Source: Acidobacteriota bacterium
GTDB lineage: Bacteria; Acidobacteriota; Vicinamibacteria; Vicinamibacterales; JAFNAJ01
Length of the DNA stretch: 64,000 bases
Assembly: GCA_023384575.1 (NCBI GenBank)
Contig: JAHDVP010000003.1
Span: 75,086-139,085, forward strand
Direction: 5' to 3'
The notes beneath the pieces were generated by a model. That model worked only from the letters and a program-made list of their open reading frames with translations. It was not told where the DNA came from and made no database searches. This document shows positions 8,146-16,873 of this stretch, one piece after another (the stretch's first letter is position 1; every line of letters starts with the position of its first letter). Both the position numbers and the translations under genes were made by a program.

Positions 8146-9324
8146 CTAGATCAGCGGGAAGACGAGCGCCGACACCGTGCCGAGGCGCACCACCAGGGCG
8201 AGCCGCGGCGTGAGACGCTTGCAGGCGTTCCACGTCCAGGCGAGGGCCGTCATCGCCGCGACCAGCACCACGATCCAGGCCAGCGTCCCGATCGGGTCCT
8301 GCGACGACACGTAGCGCAGCAGGCTCCGGTTCCACAGCGACCCGTACAGGATACAGACGTGCACGATGTAAACCGTCAGCGACTCCTCGGCGAGCGCCTG
8401 CACCGCGCGCGGAATCCGGGTGAGGTACCGGCCAATCGCCGCGACGACGCCCAGGTTGACGACGACCCCGCCCAGCCGATAGAGGAACGCGCTCGGGCTC
8501 GTGCGCCAGAAGTCGATGTCCCCGTAGAGACGGGGCGACAGCCCGGTGAAGACGAGTCCGGCGACCGCGCTCGCCGTGCCGAGGTAGAAGGCCACGCGGA
8601 TGAACCGCTCGGGGTCGGTGGCGATCGCGCGCCGCTGCAGGACGACGCCGATGAAGGCGCCGACGAGGATGTAGCCGGCCCACGGAAACACGGGAAAGAG
8701 CGAACCGGTCTGTGAGTTCAGGTAGGCGGTCAGCCAGCCGGGCAGCTCGCTCCAGTCGGTGTGCCACGTCCACGGCGTGAGGACCACCACGGCGGCGGCG
8801 AGCCCGCCACTCACGAGCGCGAACCGTTTCGGTGTCCGCGCGAGGACGACGAGCAGCTGCAGGCCGAGCAGGGTGAGGGCGACGAGCTGGAGGATGTCGA
8901 CCACGAAGAACGACTGCCAGCGCTCCTCCGACGCCCACTTCAGGTGCGAGAACTTGCCCATTGGAAAGCGAACGAGGTAGGCGAGCGCCAGGAAGAAGAG
9001 GAACCGCCTCGCCCGCTTGAACACGCGTGGCGACCAGCGCAGGTGAGCCGCCCAGTTCCGGCAGGTCGTCACGCTGAAGGCCACGCCCGACAGCGTCAGG
9101 AACATGCACGAGGTGAGGCCGCGCACGAACAGCCACCAGTCGTAGAACGCGCCTTGCCGGTACGGGGCCTCGAGCAGCACGTCGATGGTGTGCCCCTGCA
9201 CCATCATGACGACGGCGATGGCCCTGGCGAGGTCGATGAACACGACCCGGGTCCGGGCAGGGTCGGCGACGGGGAGAGCAGCGGCGGGCGGGCGGGCGGG
9301 TGCGGGAGCCGAAGGACGGGTCAT
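8146..9324 (-). CDS. Membrane acyltransferase, HGSNAT/DUF1624-like
   Basis: About 392 residues with some ten hydrophobic segments. The first membrane segment carries IDLARAIAVVMMVQGHTIDV, and a later one FLTLSGVAFSV; both fit the heparan-alpha-glucosaminide N-acetyltransferase-like (DUF1624/COG3503) family, in which an acyl group is thought to be passed across the membrane to a sugar. The substrate here is unknown. A TATGAT -10-like box at 9340-9335 points to the ATG at 9324 with a leader of only a few bases. A GC hairpin (8129-8143) lies just past the stop and could end the transcript. Confidence 0.75.
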   Translation of the reverse strand: MTRPSAPAPARPPAAALPVADPARTRVVFIDLARAIAVVMMVQGHTIDVLLEAPYRQGAFYDWWLFVRGLTSCMFLTLSGVAFSVTTCRNWAAHLRWSPRVFKRARRFLFFLALAYLVRFPMGKFSHLKWASEERWQSFFVVDILQLVALTLLGLQLLVVLARTPKRFALVSGGLAAAVVVLTPWTWHTDWSELPGWLTAYLNSQTGSLFPVFPWAGYILVGAFIGVVLQRRAIATDPERFIRVAFYLGTASAVAGLVFTGLSPRLYGDIDFWRTSPSAFLYRLGGVVVNLGVVAAIGRYLTRIPRAVQALAEESLTVYIVHVCILYGSLWNRSLLRYVSSQDPIGTLAWIVVLVAAMTALAWTWNACKRLTPRLALVVRLGTVSALVFPLI

Positions 9325-9378
9325 CGGCGCCCCGATCATACCGTATGGCCGGGGCCCCGGCAGACTGCGGTGCGGCCC

Positions 9379-9813
9379 TCACCCGCCACTGGTGATGTAG
9401 TGCTCCAGTTCCTCGATCGTCCGCTGCTGTTCGGCCAGCACGGCCCGCACCACGTCGCCAATCGACACGAGACCGACGAGTCGATCGCCGTCGAAGACGG
9501 GCAGGTGACGGACGCGCCGCTCGGTCATGAGCGCCATGCACTGGTCGGCCGTCCACCACGGCGCCACCGTGACGACGTCGCTCGTCATGACCTCTGACAC
9601 GGCCAGGTCGCGCGAGGCCTTGCCAAGCAGCGCCACCTTGCGGGCGTAGTCACGCTCCGAGAAGATCCCGACGAGTCTGGACCCCTCGCTCACGAGCACG
9701 GCCCCGATGTTGTGAGTGGCCATGACCCTGAGGGCGTCGAACACCGTGACCCCCGGCTCCACGGCGTGGATGGCGGTCTTCCCCACCAGCATGTCCCGAA
9801 CGGTGGTCGTCAT
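9379..9813 (-). CDS. Tandem CBS-domain protein
   Basis: A 144-residue protein that is essentially one pair of CBS domains: TVRDMLVGKTAIHAVEPG..ALRVMATHNIGAVLV, then SEVMTSDVVTVAPWWTADQC..RRVRHLPVFDGDRLVGLVSI. Such stand-alone Bateman modules bind adenine nucleotides and act as sensors or regulators; the partner is not evident. The start at 9813 is chosen over 9960 because the domain begins here and a GGAGG box lies eight bases before it. Confidence 0.85.
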   Translation of the reverse strand: MTTTVRDMLVGKTAIHAVEPGVTVFDALRVMATHNIGAVLVSEGSRLVGIFSERDYARKVALLGKASRDLAVSEVMTSDVVTVAPWWTADQCMALMTERRVRHLPVFDGDRLVGLVSIGDVVRAVLAEQQRTIEELEHYITSGG

Positions 9814-10157
9814 GAGAGCCTCCAGCGAGCGTCGGCGGACGAGAGGCGCCCGGCTCGAGCCAGGCCCGAGCAGGCAGGCGAAACCAACGAGACGGACTGA
9901 CCGGAACGAGGATGGTGATAACACGGCTCGGGCCGCGACGCAACAGGCAGGATGCGACACAGGCAGGATGCGCAGGATGCACGGCAGGCTGCACGTGCTT
10001 CACTGCCCGGTGGGTAATTTCTACCGTCGTCGAACCCGACATTCGGCCCTGGAACCCGCCCACAAAGGGCCGTATTGGGGCCGGTGCGGCCGGTTCAGCC
10101 GCGGCACGCTTTCTGCACTTCGGATCGACGTTCGAGTCGGAGTGTGTCGGAGGACCC
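9814..10157. other. 344-base intergenic region with repeats and a sigma-54-like site
   Basis: This is the only gap over 300 bases. It lies between the divergent CBS gene (minus) and a small gene (plus). It holds a 14-base direct repeat (ACAGGCAGGATGCG at 9943-9956 and 9959-9972, with a partial third copy), a GGCCCT/AGGGCC inverted repeat near 10052-10078, and a -24/-12 type promoter at 10103-10117. No convincing coding region was seen. Confidence 0.5.
10103..10117 (+). promoter_or_regulatory. Sigma-54-like (-24/-12) promoter
   Basis: GGCACGCTTTCTGCA keeps the invariant GG and GC with exactly ten bases between them and matches the consensus TGGCACG-N4-TTGCA at most positions. The start of transcription would fall near 10128, 30 bases before the ATG at 10158, with a GGAGGA ribosome site between. 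Confidence 0.5.
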
Positions 10158-10403
10158 ATGCCGCAGTTGCCAGAGATTGCCGAGTTCTGGACCCTCCAGC
10201 AGAGCCAGCACGCGGTGCGGTGCGTCGCGGCGCGCCACCCCATGGGCGTCGAGCTCCGCTACCTCATGAACGACCACCCGCTCATCAGCCGCGTGTTCTC
10301 CGACTGGCGCGCCGTCGAGGGCCAGGCCCGCGAGTGGCACGACGACCTCGTCTCGCGTGGCTGGTCGGCACTGCGCATCAACCTGCCTCTCCACAGCCAC
10401 TGA
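10158..10403 (+). CDS. Small conserved-looking hypothetical protein (81 aa)
   Basis: An 81-residue soluble protein starting MPQLPEIAEFWTLQQSQ. The middle (GVELRYLMNDHPLISRVF) and the end (LVSRGWSAL) resemble short bacterial proteins of the type 'ELRY...N..L..S.VF...GW', for which I know no function. A GGAGGA box four bases before the ATG makes it a credible gene. Its promoter region carries a sigma-54-like site, so expression may depend on RpoN and an activator. Confidence 0.6.
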   Translation: MPQLPEIAEFWTLQQSQHAVRCVAARHPMGVELRYLMNDHPLISRVFSDWRAVEGQAREWHDDLVSRGWSALRINLPLHSH

Positions 10404-10438
10404 CGGCCCGCCCGCGGTGGCTGTGGTAGTGTGGCGCC

Positions 10439-10876
10439 ATGGGTGCTTTCCCCGACGGCCCGTTCGTCGGGCTCGCTGTCCTGTGCCACGCCTTCGAACC
10501 GCGCCCTGACGGCACCGCCGACGTCCGCGGGCTCGTCCATGGTGTGGCGGTCGAGCCCCTCGGCGAGGCGGCCCTCGCAGACGACCCTCTCGGGCTGCGA
10601 CCCGACGCACGCGTCGAGTTGCTCGCCGTTGTCTTCCTCCACGCCGGACACCAGCGCGGGACGCACCGCCTGACGCTGCAGGGCGTCTACCCGAACGGCC
10701 GGACCGGCGGCGCGGTCTCGCGGGAGATCCACTTCACCGAGCAGACCCCTGCCGCCACGTGCCCCATCCCGGTCGAGCTCGATGTGTTCGAGCCCGGCGT
10801 GTACCACTACGACGTCCTGTTCGACGGCGTCCGGATCACCCGGATCCCCCTCGTGGTCCAGTACCACGAGGTGTGA
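10439..10876 (+). CDS. Hypothetical beta-rich protein, possibly DUF6941-like
   Basis: A 145-residue protein with alternating beta-strand character: GLAVLCHAFEPRPDGTADVRG at the N-terminus and ELDVFEPGVYHYDVLFDG near the C-terminus. The pattern 'early hydrophobic strand, central ELLAVVFL, late FEPGVYHYDV' recalls DUF6941-type proteins, but the match is from memory and weak. It has no signal peptide or membrane segment. It lies 35 bases after the small gene at 10158-10403 and may share its transcript. Confidence 0.6.
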   Translation: MGAFPDGPFVGLAVLCHAFEPRPDGTADVRGLVHGVAVEPLGEAALADDPLGLRPDARVELLAVVFLHAGHQRGTHRLTLQGVYPNGRTGGAVSREIHFTEQTPAATCPIPVELDVFEPGVYHYDVLFDGVRITRIPLVVQYHEV

Positions 10877-10898
10877 ACGGCCCGACGCCCGCGACCCC

Positions 10899-12449
10899 TC
10901 ACACGCGGCCAGCGAGGAACATGCGGTACGCCGCGTTGTCGGGCTCGACCTGGAAGCGGTAGCCCAGCGCCGACAGGAACTGGTCGAACGCGCGCAGGTC
11001 GGCGTCGGGCACCTCGAACCCCGCCAGCACGCGGCCGAAGTCGGCGCCGTGGTTCCGGTAGTGGAACAGACTGATGTTCCAGCGCCCCCCGAGCGTGTCG
11101 AGGAACTGCAGCAGGGCACCGGGACGTTCCGGGAACTCGAACCGGCAGAGACGCTCGCTCGTGGCGTCCGGGGCACGCCCCCCCACCATGTGGCGCAGGT
11201 GAAGCTTGGCCAACTCGTTGTCGGTCAGGTCGAGCGTCTCGTAGCCGGCGTCCCGTAGCCGCTGCACGACCGACGACGCGTCGTCGCGCGACCCGGTGGC
11301 GAGCCCGACGAAGATATGCGCCGCGTCGCGTCCCGACAGGCGGTAGTTGAACTCGGTGATGACGCGCGCGCCGATCGCCGCGCAGAACTGGCGGAACGCC
11401 CCGGGGCGTTCGGGGATCGTCACCGCGAGCAGCGCCTCCCGGGCCTCGCCGAGCTCGGCCCGCTCGGCGACGAAGCGCAGGCGGTCGAAGTTCATGTTCG
11501 CGCCGCTCAGCACCGCGACGTGACGGCCCGCGGGCCGGGGCTGCGCCTCGACCCACGCCTTGAGGCCGGCCACCGACAAGGCGCCGGCCGGCTCCATGAT
11601 GGTGCGCGTCTCGTCGAAGACGTCCTTGATGGCCGCGCAGATCTGGTCGTTGGTCACGCGGATGACGCCAGCGACCGCGGCCTGCGCGATGGGGAACGTG
11701 AACCGACCGACCTCCCGCACGGCCACACCGTCGGCGAAGATGCCCACCTCGTCGAGGCGGATCCGCCGCCCGGCCTCGAGCGATCGGGCCATGGCGTCGG
11801 CCTCGACCGGCTCGACGCCGAACACGGCGACGGCCGGCATCAGCGTCTTGAAGTACGCGGCCATCCCCGCGAGGAGGCCGCCGCCCCCCACGGGCACGAA
11901 CACCGCGGCGAGATCGCCGGGACGTTGGCGCACGATCTCGTCGGCCACGGTGCCCTGTCCGGCGATGACCAGCGGATCGTCGAACGGGTGGACGAAGGTG
12001 AGCGCCGTCTCACTGGCCAGCCCGTGGCAGTGCCGTTCCGCGTCCGAGTACGTATCCCCGTGCAGGACGACCTCGGCGCCGAGCGCGCGTACCGCCTCGA
12101 CCTTGATCTCCGGCGTCGTCCGCGGCATGACGATGACGGCGCGCAAACCGAGGTGTCGTGCCGAGAGCGCGACGCCCTGCGCGTGATTGCCGGCGCTGGC
12201 GGCGATGACGCCGCGAGCGCGCGCGACCGGGTCTAGGCGCGAGATCCGGTTGTACGCCCCGCGGATCTTGAAGCTGAACACCGGCTGGAGGTCTTCCCGC
12301 TTGAGGGAGACGTCGCACCCCAGCCGGCGCGACAGCCGCGGCGCGGGGTCGAGTGGCGTCTCGCGCGCCACCTCGTAGACCCGGCTGACGAGCGTCTCGC
12401 GGAAGATGCGTTCCAGCAGGTCGTCCGACGCCGGCGTGACCTCGTTCAC
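10899..12449 (-). CDS. ilvA: Threonine ammonia-lyase, biosynthetic
   Basis: A 516-residue PLP enzyme that turns threonine into 2-oxobutanoate, the first step to isoleucine. PLP lysine motif VFSFKIRGAYN lies near residue 55-65, AGNHAQG near 88, and the phosphate-binding PVGGGGLLAG near 185. Two C-terminal ACT-like regulatory domains (TIPERPGAFRQF and EFPERPGALLQF) mark the long, isoleucine-regulated biosynthetic form; length equals that of E. coli IlvA. The GTG start at 12449 overlaps the dut stop by four bases (GTGA), so it is translationally coupled to dut. Confidence 0.92.
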   Translation of the reverse strand: MNEVTPASDDLLERIFRETLVSRVYEVARETPLDPAPRLSRRLGCDVSLKREDLQPVFSFKIRGAYNRISRLDPVARARGVIAASAGNHAQGVALSARHLGLRAVIVMPRTTPEIKVEAVRALGAEVVLHGDTYSDAERHCHGLASETALTFVHPFDDPLVIAGQGTVADEIVRQRPGDLAAVFVPVGGGGLLAGMAAYFKTLMPAVAVFGVEPVEADAMARSLEAGRRIRLDEVGIFADGVAVREVGRFTFPIAQAAVAGVIRVTNDQICAAIKDVFDETRTIMEPAGALSVAGLKAWVEAQPRPAGRHVAVLSGANMNFDRLRFVAERAELGEAREALLAVTIPERPGAFRQFCAAIGARVITEFNYRLSGRDAAHIFVGLATGSRDDASSVVQRLRDAGYETLDLTDNELAKLHLRHMVGGRAPDATSERLCRFEFPERPGALLQFLDTLGGRWNISLFHYRNHGADFGRVLAGFEVPDADLRAFDQFLSALGYRFQVEPDNAAYRMFLAGRV

Positions 12450-12883
12450 TCGTAGCCCCCGGTGGCGCCGAACCCGCCGCGCGACACCGAGGGCCAGATC
12501 GAGGCTTCCTCCCACCGCACGCGTGGCGTCGCGACGATCAGGCCCTGGGCCAGCCGTTCCCCCCGGGTCACCTCGACGGGCCGCTCACCGAAGTTGAAGA
12601 GGGCCAGCCTCACCTCGTCGGCTGGCCCGGAGTAGTCGGGGTCGACGAGGCCGATGCCATTGGCCAGCATCAGCCCCTTCTTCATCGCCAGGCTGCTGCG
12701 CGCGGCGATGACCAGTCCGTGCCCATCCGGCACCACGACCACCAGCCCCGTGCCGACGAGACGCACCTCGCGCGGGCCGATGACCACCGCCTCGTTCGAG
12801 GCCAGGTCGAACGCCGCCGCCCCGGCACTCTGGTACGCGGGCAGCTCCACGTCGTCGGCGAGCCGCCTGATCTGCACCTTCAT
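12446..12883 (-). CDS. dut: dUTP diphosphatase
   Basis: A 145-residue trimeric-type dUTPase that hydrolyses dUTP to dUMP and pyrophosphate. The five family motifs are in order: AAFDLAS, ARSSLAMKKGL, GLVDPDYSGPADEVRL, RGERLAQGLI and the C-terminal glycine-rich RGGFGATGG. In motif 1 the usual tyrosine of 'GYDL' is phenylalanine. The ATG at 12883 follows GGGAGG by nine bases; longer in-frame readings upstream lack family similarity. It is the first gene of a two-gene unit with ilvA. Confidence 0.92.
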   Translation of the reverse strand: MKVQIRRLADDVELPAYQSAGAAAFDLASNEAVVIGPREVRLVGTGLVVVVPDGHGLVIAARSSLAMKKGLMLANGIGLVDPDYSGPADEVRLALFNFGERPVEVTRGERLAQGLIVATPRVRWEEASIWPSVSRGGFGATGGYE

Positions 12884-13034
12884 TCGCGTGGGCCTCCCGT
12901 GCCCCGACGCCGGCACGCCACGCCCCACGGGGAACGCGATAGCATGGAGCCTCGCCGGGTGACGCCCATTATCCCCGAAGGGCGGGCGCCCTCCGGCGTG
13001 TGGCGCGTCATATGCCGACATGGAGGTCGTCGAG

Positions 13035-14222
13035 ATGCCCTGCCGTCGCGCGTCGGTGGCCCCTGGCCTCGCCCTGATCCTCTCGATTGCGGGCCAGCCC
13101 GCGCTGGTGGCCGCGCAGCGCCCTGCGGACGACCGTCCGCGGGCGCGCGACCTCGGGTTGTCGCCGGGCGTGTTCTCTCCCGGCCCGCTCAACGCCATCA
13201 CCGACGTCGCCGGCGTGCGTGTCGGTCACGTCACCCTCATCGAGGGCGACGCAACCCGCACCGGAGTCACGGCCATCCTGCCCCACGGCGGCAACCTGTT
13301 CCTCGACAAGGTGCCGGGCGGCGTGTTCATAGGCAATGCCTTCGGCAAGCTCGCCGGATCGACGCAGGTGCGCGAGCTCGGCACCATCGAAACGCCCATC
13401 GTCCTCACGAACACGCTGGGGGTGGGCGCCGCAGTCGAGGGCGTCGTCGCCTACACGCTGGCCCGAGCGGGCAACGAGGCGGTGCGATCGGTCAACGCCC
13501 TGGTTGGGGAAACCAACGACGGGACCCTGAACGACATCCGGGCCTTGACGGTCCGGCCGGCACACGTCATCGAAGCCATTGAGCGGGCCGGCGGCGGCCC
13601 GGTCGAAGAGGGGGCGGTGGGTGCCGGCACGGGAACGGTAGCGTTCGGCTGGAAGGGCGGCATCGGCACGGCCTCGCGGGTGCTGCCCTCGCGACATGGT
13701 GGCCACGTCGTCGGGGTTCTCGTGCAGACGAACTTCGGTGGCGTCCTCACGATGGACGGCGTCCCCGTCGGTCGTGCGCTCGGCCGCCATGCCTTCGCGC
13801 CGACGGAGCGGGCCGCGGATGCGGACGGGTCGTGCATGATCGTCGTGGCCACCGACGCGCCGCTCGATGCCCGGTCGCTCGAACGGCTGGCCGCACGGGC
13901 GCTGTTCGGCCTCGGACGCACCGGCGCGTCGTACAGCCATGGCAGCGGCGATTACGCCGTCGCGTTCTCGACAGCAGCGGAGGTGCGCGTCCGCCACGGC
14001 GCGGACGGCCCGCAGACACAGGCCGTCGTGCCGGGCGACCGCCTGTCGGCGCTCTTCCAGGCCGTGCTCGAAGCCACCGAGGAGGCGGTGTACAACTCGC
14101 TGCTGCGGGCGCGCACCACAACCGGCAACGGTCGCACGGTCGACGCCCTCCCCATCGACGAGGTCCGTGCGCTGATCGATCGCAGCGGCCGCCGCGACTG
14201 GCCGGCAACGGTGCCCAGGTGA
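13035..14222 (+). CDS. P1 family peptidase (DmpA/BapA-like), secreted
   Basis: A 395-residue protein with a signal peptide to about residue 28 (ALILSIAGQPALVAA). The family core follows: GPLNAITDVAGVRVGHVTL, then LTNTLGVGAAVEGVVAYTL, VGAGTGTVAFGWKGGIGTAS and a late GASYSHGSGDYAVAFST. P1 peptidases are self-cleaving N-terminal nucleophile-like hydrolases (aminopeptidase DmpA, beta-peptidyl aminopeptidases). The export signal suggests periplasmic peptide turnover. A GGAGG box eight bases before 13035 selects this ATG over one at 13020. The next gene starts 22 bases after the stop. Confidence 0.88.
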   Translation: MPCRRASVAPGLALILSIAGQPALVAAQRPADDRPRARDLGLSPGVFSPGPLNAITDVAGVRVGHVTLIEGDATRTGVTAILPHGGNLFLDKVPGGVFIGNAFGKLAGSTQVRELGTIETPIVLTNTLGVGAAVEGVVAYTLARAGNEAVRSVNALVGETNDGTLNDIRALTVRPAHVIEAIERAGGGPVEEGAVGAGTGTVAFGWKGGIGTASRVLPSRHGGHVVGVLVQTNFGGVLTMDGVPVGRALGRHAFAPTERAADADGSCMIVVATDAPLDARSLERLAARALFGLGRTGASYSHGSGDYAVAFSTAAEVRVRHGADGPQTQAVVPGDRLSALFQAVLEATEEAVYNSLLRARTTTGNGRTVDALPIDEVRALIDRSGRRDWPATVPR

Positions 14223-14244
14223 CCCGCTGGCCGTGGAGACGCGC

Positions 14245-15186
14245 ATGACTCGTTCCGCGACACGTCGCCCGTGGCGACGCTGGTTCGTCCTCGTCCTCCT
14301 CCTGGTCGCCCTCGGTGCGGGCGCCTTCGGCGTCGCGATGTGGCGGGCACCGTTTGCCACCACCGCGTTGGTCGGTCGCCTCTCACTGAGGGCCGCGGGC
14401 TTCAGCCCGGGAACGGCCGCGGCTCCAAGAGGGCCGGTGGCCTATCTCGCGGCCGGTTCGGGGCCGCTGCTGGCCTTCCTCCACGGGGCCAACGATCAGG
14501 GCTCGACCTGGGCCCGGATCGCGCCAGCGTTCGTCGACCGCTACCGGGTCGTGGTGGCCGATCTCGCCGGCCACGGCCAGAGCGCCCCCGCCAACGGCCC
14601 GCTGGCGCTCGCCGATCTCGTCGCGGGCGTGGAGGCTGTCGTCGCGGCCGAACGGTCGGGAGCACCGTCGATCCTCGTCGGCAACTCGCTTGGCGGCTTC
14701 CTCGCGCTGATCCACGCCCTCGACCACCCCGGCGATTTGGCCCTCGTCGTCTCGGTGAACGGCGGCGTCGTGCGGGGAGGCGACACGGAGGTGGCCGGGC
14801 TGTTGCTGCCGCGCACGCGCGACGAGGCCCGCCGGGCCGTGGACGCGCTGCTCAGCCCGCGCTCGGCGCGGGTACCCGACTTCGTGCTCGACGACCTGGT
14901 ACGCCGGGCACCGACGAGCCCGCTGGCGCGCCTGATGACGGGGCCGGCGTCTGCCGCCGACGCCTGGGGCATCGACGATCGGCTCGTTGGGCTGGACACG
15001 CCCGTCGCGCTGATCTGGGGCGCCGACGATCGGCTGATGCCGCTCGCCTACGCGGAGCAGTCGCGAGCGGCCCTGCCCGACGCCACGCTCGACGTGATTC
15101 CCGAGTGTGGCCACGTGCCGCAGCGCGAGTGCCCCGCCAGGCTGCTCGCCCCGCTCGAGGCCGCCCTCGCCCGGGTCGGGCGGTGA
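14245..15186 (+). CDS. Alpha/beta hydrolase, membrane-anchored or exported
   Basis: A 313-residue protein. A basic start and a hydrophobic helix (residues about 15-35) form a signal anchor. The alpha/beta-hydrolase fold follows: oxyanion-side FLHGANDQGS near residue 83, nucleophile elbow GNSLGG near 146, acid WGADDRLMP near 260 and histidine CGHVPQ near 288, so the Ser-Asp-His triad is complete. The substrate is unknown. It is probably co-transcribed with the P1 peptidase upstream. Confidence 0.85.
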   Translation: MTRSATRRPWRRWFVLVLLLVALGAGAFGVAMWRAPFATTALVGRLSLRAAGFSPGTAAAPRGPVAYLAAGSGPLLAFLHGANDQGSTWARIAPAFVDRYRVVVADLAGHGQSAPANGPLALADLVAGVEAVVAAERSGAPSILVGNSLGGFLALIHALDHPGDLALVVSVNGGVVRGGDTEVAGLLLPRTRDEARRAVDALLSPRSARVPDFVLDDLVRRAPTSPLARLMTGPASAADAWGIDDRLVGLDTPVALIWGADDRLMPLAYAEQSRAALPDATLDVIPECGHVPQRECPARLLAPLEAALARVGR

Positions 15187-15205
15187 GGCGGAGAGGCGGG
15201 CCGGG

Positions 15206-15254
15206 TTGTTGGTTGTTGGTTGTTGGTTGTTGGTTGTTGGTTGTTGGTTGTTGG
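15206..15254 (+). repeat. (TTGTTGG)x7 tandem repeat
   Basis: Seven perfect copies of TTGTTGG, 49 bases in all. The array ends 24 bases before the -10-like box of the glpK promoter region. Copy number of such perfect short repeats may vary between strains. Confidence 0.95.
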
Positions 15255-15277
15255 TTCAGGGTGCTTGGTTCTGAGTG

Positions 15278-15283
15278 TAGACT
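15278..15283 (+). promoter_or_regulatory. -10 box TAGACT before glpK
   Basis: TAGACT (four of six matches) lies 45 bases before the glpK ATG. A weak -35 (TTCAGG, 15255-15260) at 17-base spacing directly abuts the heptamer array. Proposed from spacing only. Confidence 0.3.
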
Positions 15284-15327
15284 CGCCGGGTCGCCCGGTA
15301 CCGTTCACCGTCCACGGAGCCTGTTGC

Positions 15328-16830
15328 ATGGCCTACATCCTCGCGCTCGATCAGGGCACGACCAGTTCCCGCGCGCTGCTGTTTGACGAGACCGGCACGA
15401 TCCGCAGCGTCGTGCAACGCGAGTTCACCCAGCACTTCCCTGAGCCGGGATGGGTCGAACACGATCCCCAGGAGATCTGGGTCTCGCAGATCAGCGTGGC
15501 GGTCGAGGCGCTCGGTAAGGCGCACGTCCGGCCGCGCGACGTCGCAGCGGTCGGCATCACCAACCAGCGCGAGACGACGATCGTCTGGGATCGGACGACC
15601 GGCCAGCCGATCCACAACGCCATCGTCTGGCAGGACCGCCGCACGGCAGGGTTCTGCGACGAGCTCAAGGCCGCCGGTCACGAGCCGTTCGTGCAGTCGC
15701 GCACGGGGCTCGTCATCGATGCCTACTTCTCGGCCAGCAAGGTGCGCTGGCTGCTCGACCACGTCCCCGGCGCCCGCGAGAAGGCGGCCGCCGGCCAGCT
15801 GGCCTTCGGCACGGTCGACAGCTGGCTCGTCTGGAAGCTGACGAGCGGGGCGCGGCACCTCACCGACGTCACGAACGCGTCGCGAACGATGCTCTTCAAC
15901 ATTCACACGGGGGCGTGGGATGAGGACCTGCTGCGGCTGTTCGACATCCCGGCGAGCCTGCTGCCCGAGGTCCGCCCGTCGAGCGAGGTCTACGCGCAGG
16001 TGACGACAACGCTCGGGCTCGGCGAGGTGCCGATTGCCGGCATCGCCGGCGACCAGCAGGCCGCGCTCTTCGGCCAGCAGTGCACGACGCCCGGGATGGC
16101 GAAGAACACCTACGGCACCGGGTGCTTCCTGCTGCAGCACACGGGCCGCTCGCCGATCGCATCGACGAACCGCCTGGTCACCACGGTCGCCTGGGGCCTC
16201 GACGGCGGCCTCGAGTACGCGATGGAGGGCAGCGTGTTCATCGGCGGCGCCGTGGTGCAGTGGCTGCGCGACGGGCTCGGTCTCATCAGGAGCGCCGGCG
16301 AGGTCGAAGCCCTCGCGTCGAGCGTGACCGACAACGGCGGCGTTTATCTGGTCCCGGCGTTTGCCGGCCTCGGTGCCCCCCACTGGGACGCGTACGCACG
16401 CGGCACGCTCGTCGGGCTCACCCGCGGGACGACCGCGGCGCACGTGGCGCGGGCCGCCCTCGAGGCCATCGCCTACCAGGTCGGCGACCTGCTCGACGCG
16501 ATGCACCGTGACGCGGGCGTCGAGCTCTCGGAGTTGCGCGTCGACGGCGGCGCCGCCCAGAACGACCTCCTCATGCAGTTCCAGTCGGACGTGCTCGGCG
16601 TGCCGGTGCTCCGGCCCGCGGTCACCGAGACGACGGCCCTCGGCGCCGCGTACCTCGCCGGGCTCGCCGTCGGCTACTGGAAGGCCCGCGCGGACATCGC
16701 CTCGCAGTGGCAGGTCGAGCGACGGTTCGAGCCGCAGATGGCGCCAGCCAAGGCCGACGCGTTGAGGTCCCGCTGGCGCGACGCGCTCGATCGTGCGCGG
16801 GGGTGGGCGCCGAGCGACCGGGGACAGTGA
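15328..16830 (+). CDS. glpK: Glycerol kinase
   Basis: A 500-residue FGGY-family kinase that makes sn-glycerol 3-phosphate from glycerol and ATP in the cytoplasm. ATP-site start [17 protein letters not shown], substrate-side [31 protein letters not shown] and the C-terminal [17 protein letters not shown] are all GlpK-specific. Full family length. No glpF or glpD is adjacent, so it seems to be a single gene. The ATG at 15328 begins the conserved sequence; longer in-frame readings upstream pass through the heptamer repeat and are not credible. Confidence 0.95.
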   Translation: MAYILALDQGTTSSRALLFDETGTIRSVVQREFTQHFPEPGWVEHDPQEIWVSQISVAVEALGKAHVRPRDVAAVGITNQRETTIVWDRTTGQPIHNAIVWQDRRTAGFCDELKAAGHEPFVQSRTGLVIDAYFSASKVRWLLDHVPGAREKAAAGQLAFGTVDSWLVWKLTSGARHLTDVTNASRTMLFNIHTGAWDEDLLRLFDIPASLLPEVRPSSEVYAQVTTTLGLGEVPIAGIAGDQQAALFGQQCTTPGMAKNTYGTGCFLLQHTGRSPIASTNRLVTTVAWGLDGGLEYAMEGSVFIGGAVVQWLRDGLGLIRSAGEVEALASSVTDNGGVYLVPAFAGLGAPHWDAYARGTLVGLTRGTTAAHVARAALEAIAYQVGDLLDAMHRDAGVELSELRVDGGAAQNDLLMQFQSDVLGVPVLRPAVTETTALGAAYLAGLAVGYWKARADIASQWQVERRFEPQMAPAKADALRSRWRDALDRARGWAPSDRGQ

Positions 16831-16873
16831 CCCGCCACGCCGGGGAGTGCCTGGCGGCCACGCGTTCCGGAGC

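Noticed and set aside
9912-10157. Longer N-terminus for the 81-residue protein
   Set aside because: The upstream reading is Cys/Gly/Thr-rich with no ribosome site and runs through the direct repeats and the sigma-54-like site; GGAGGA selects 10158.
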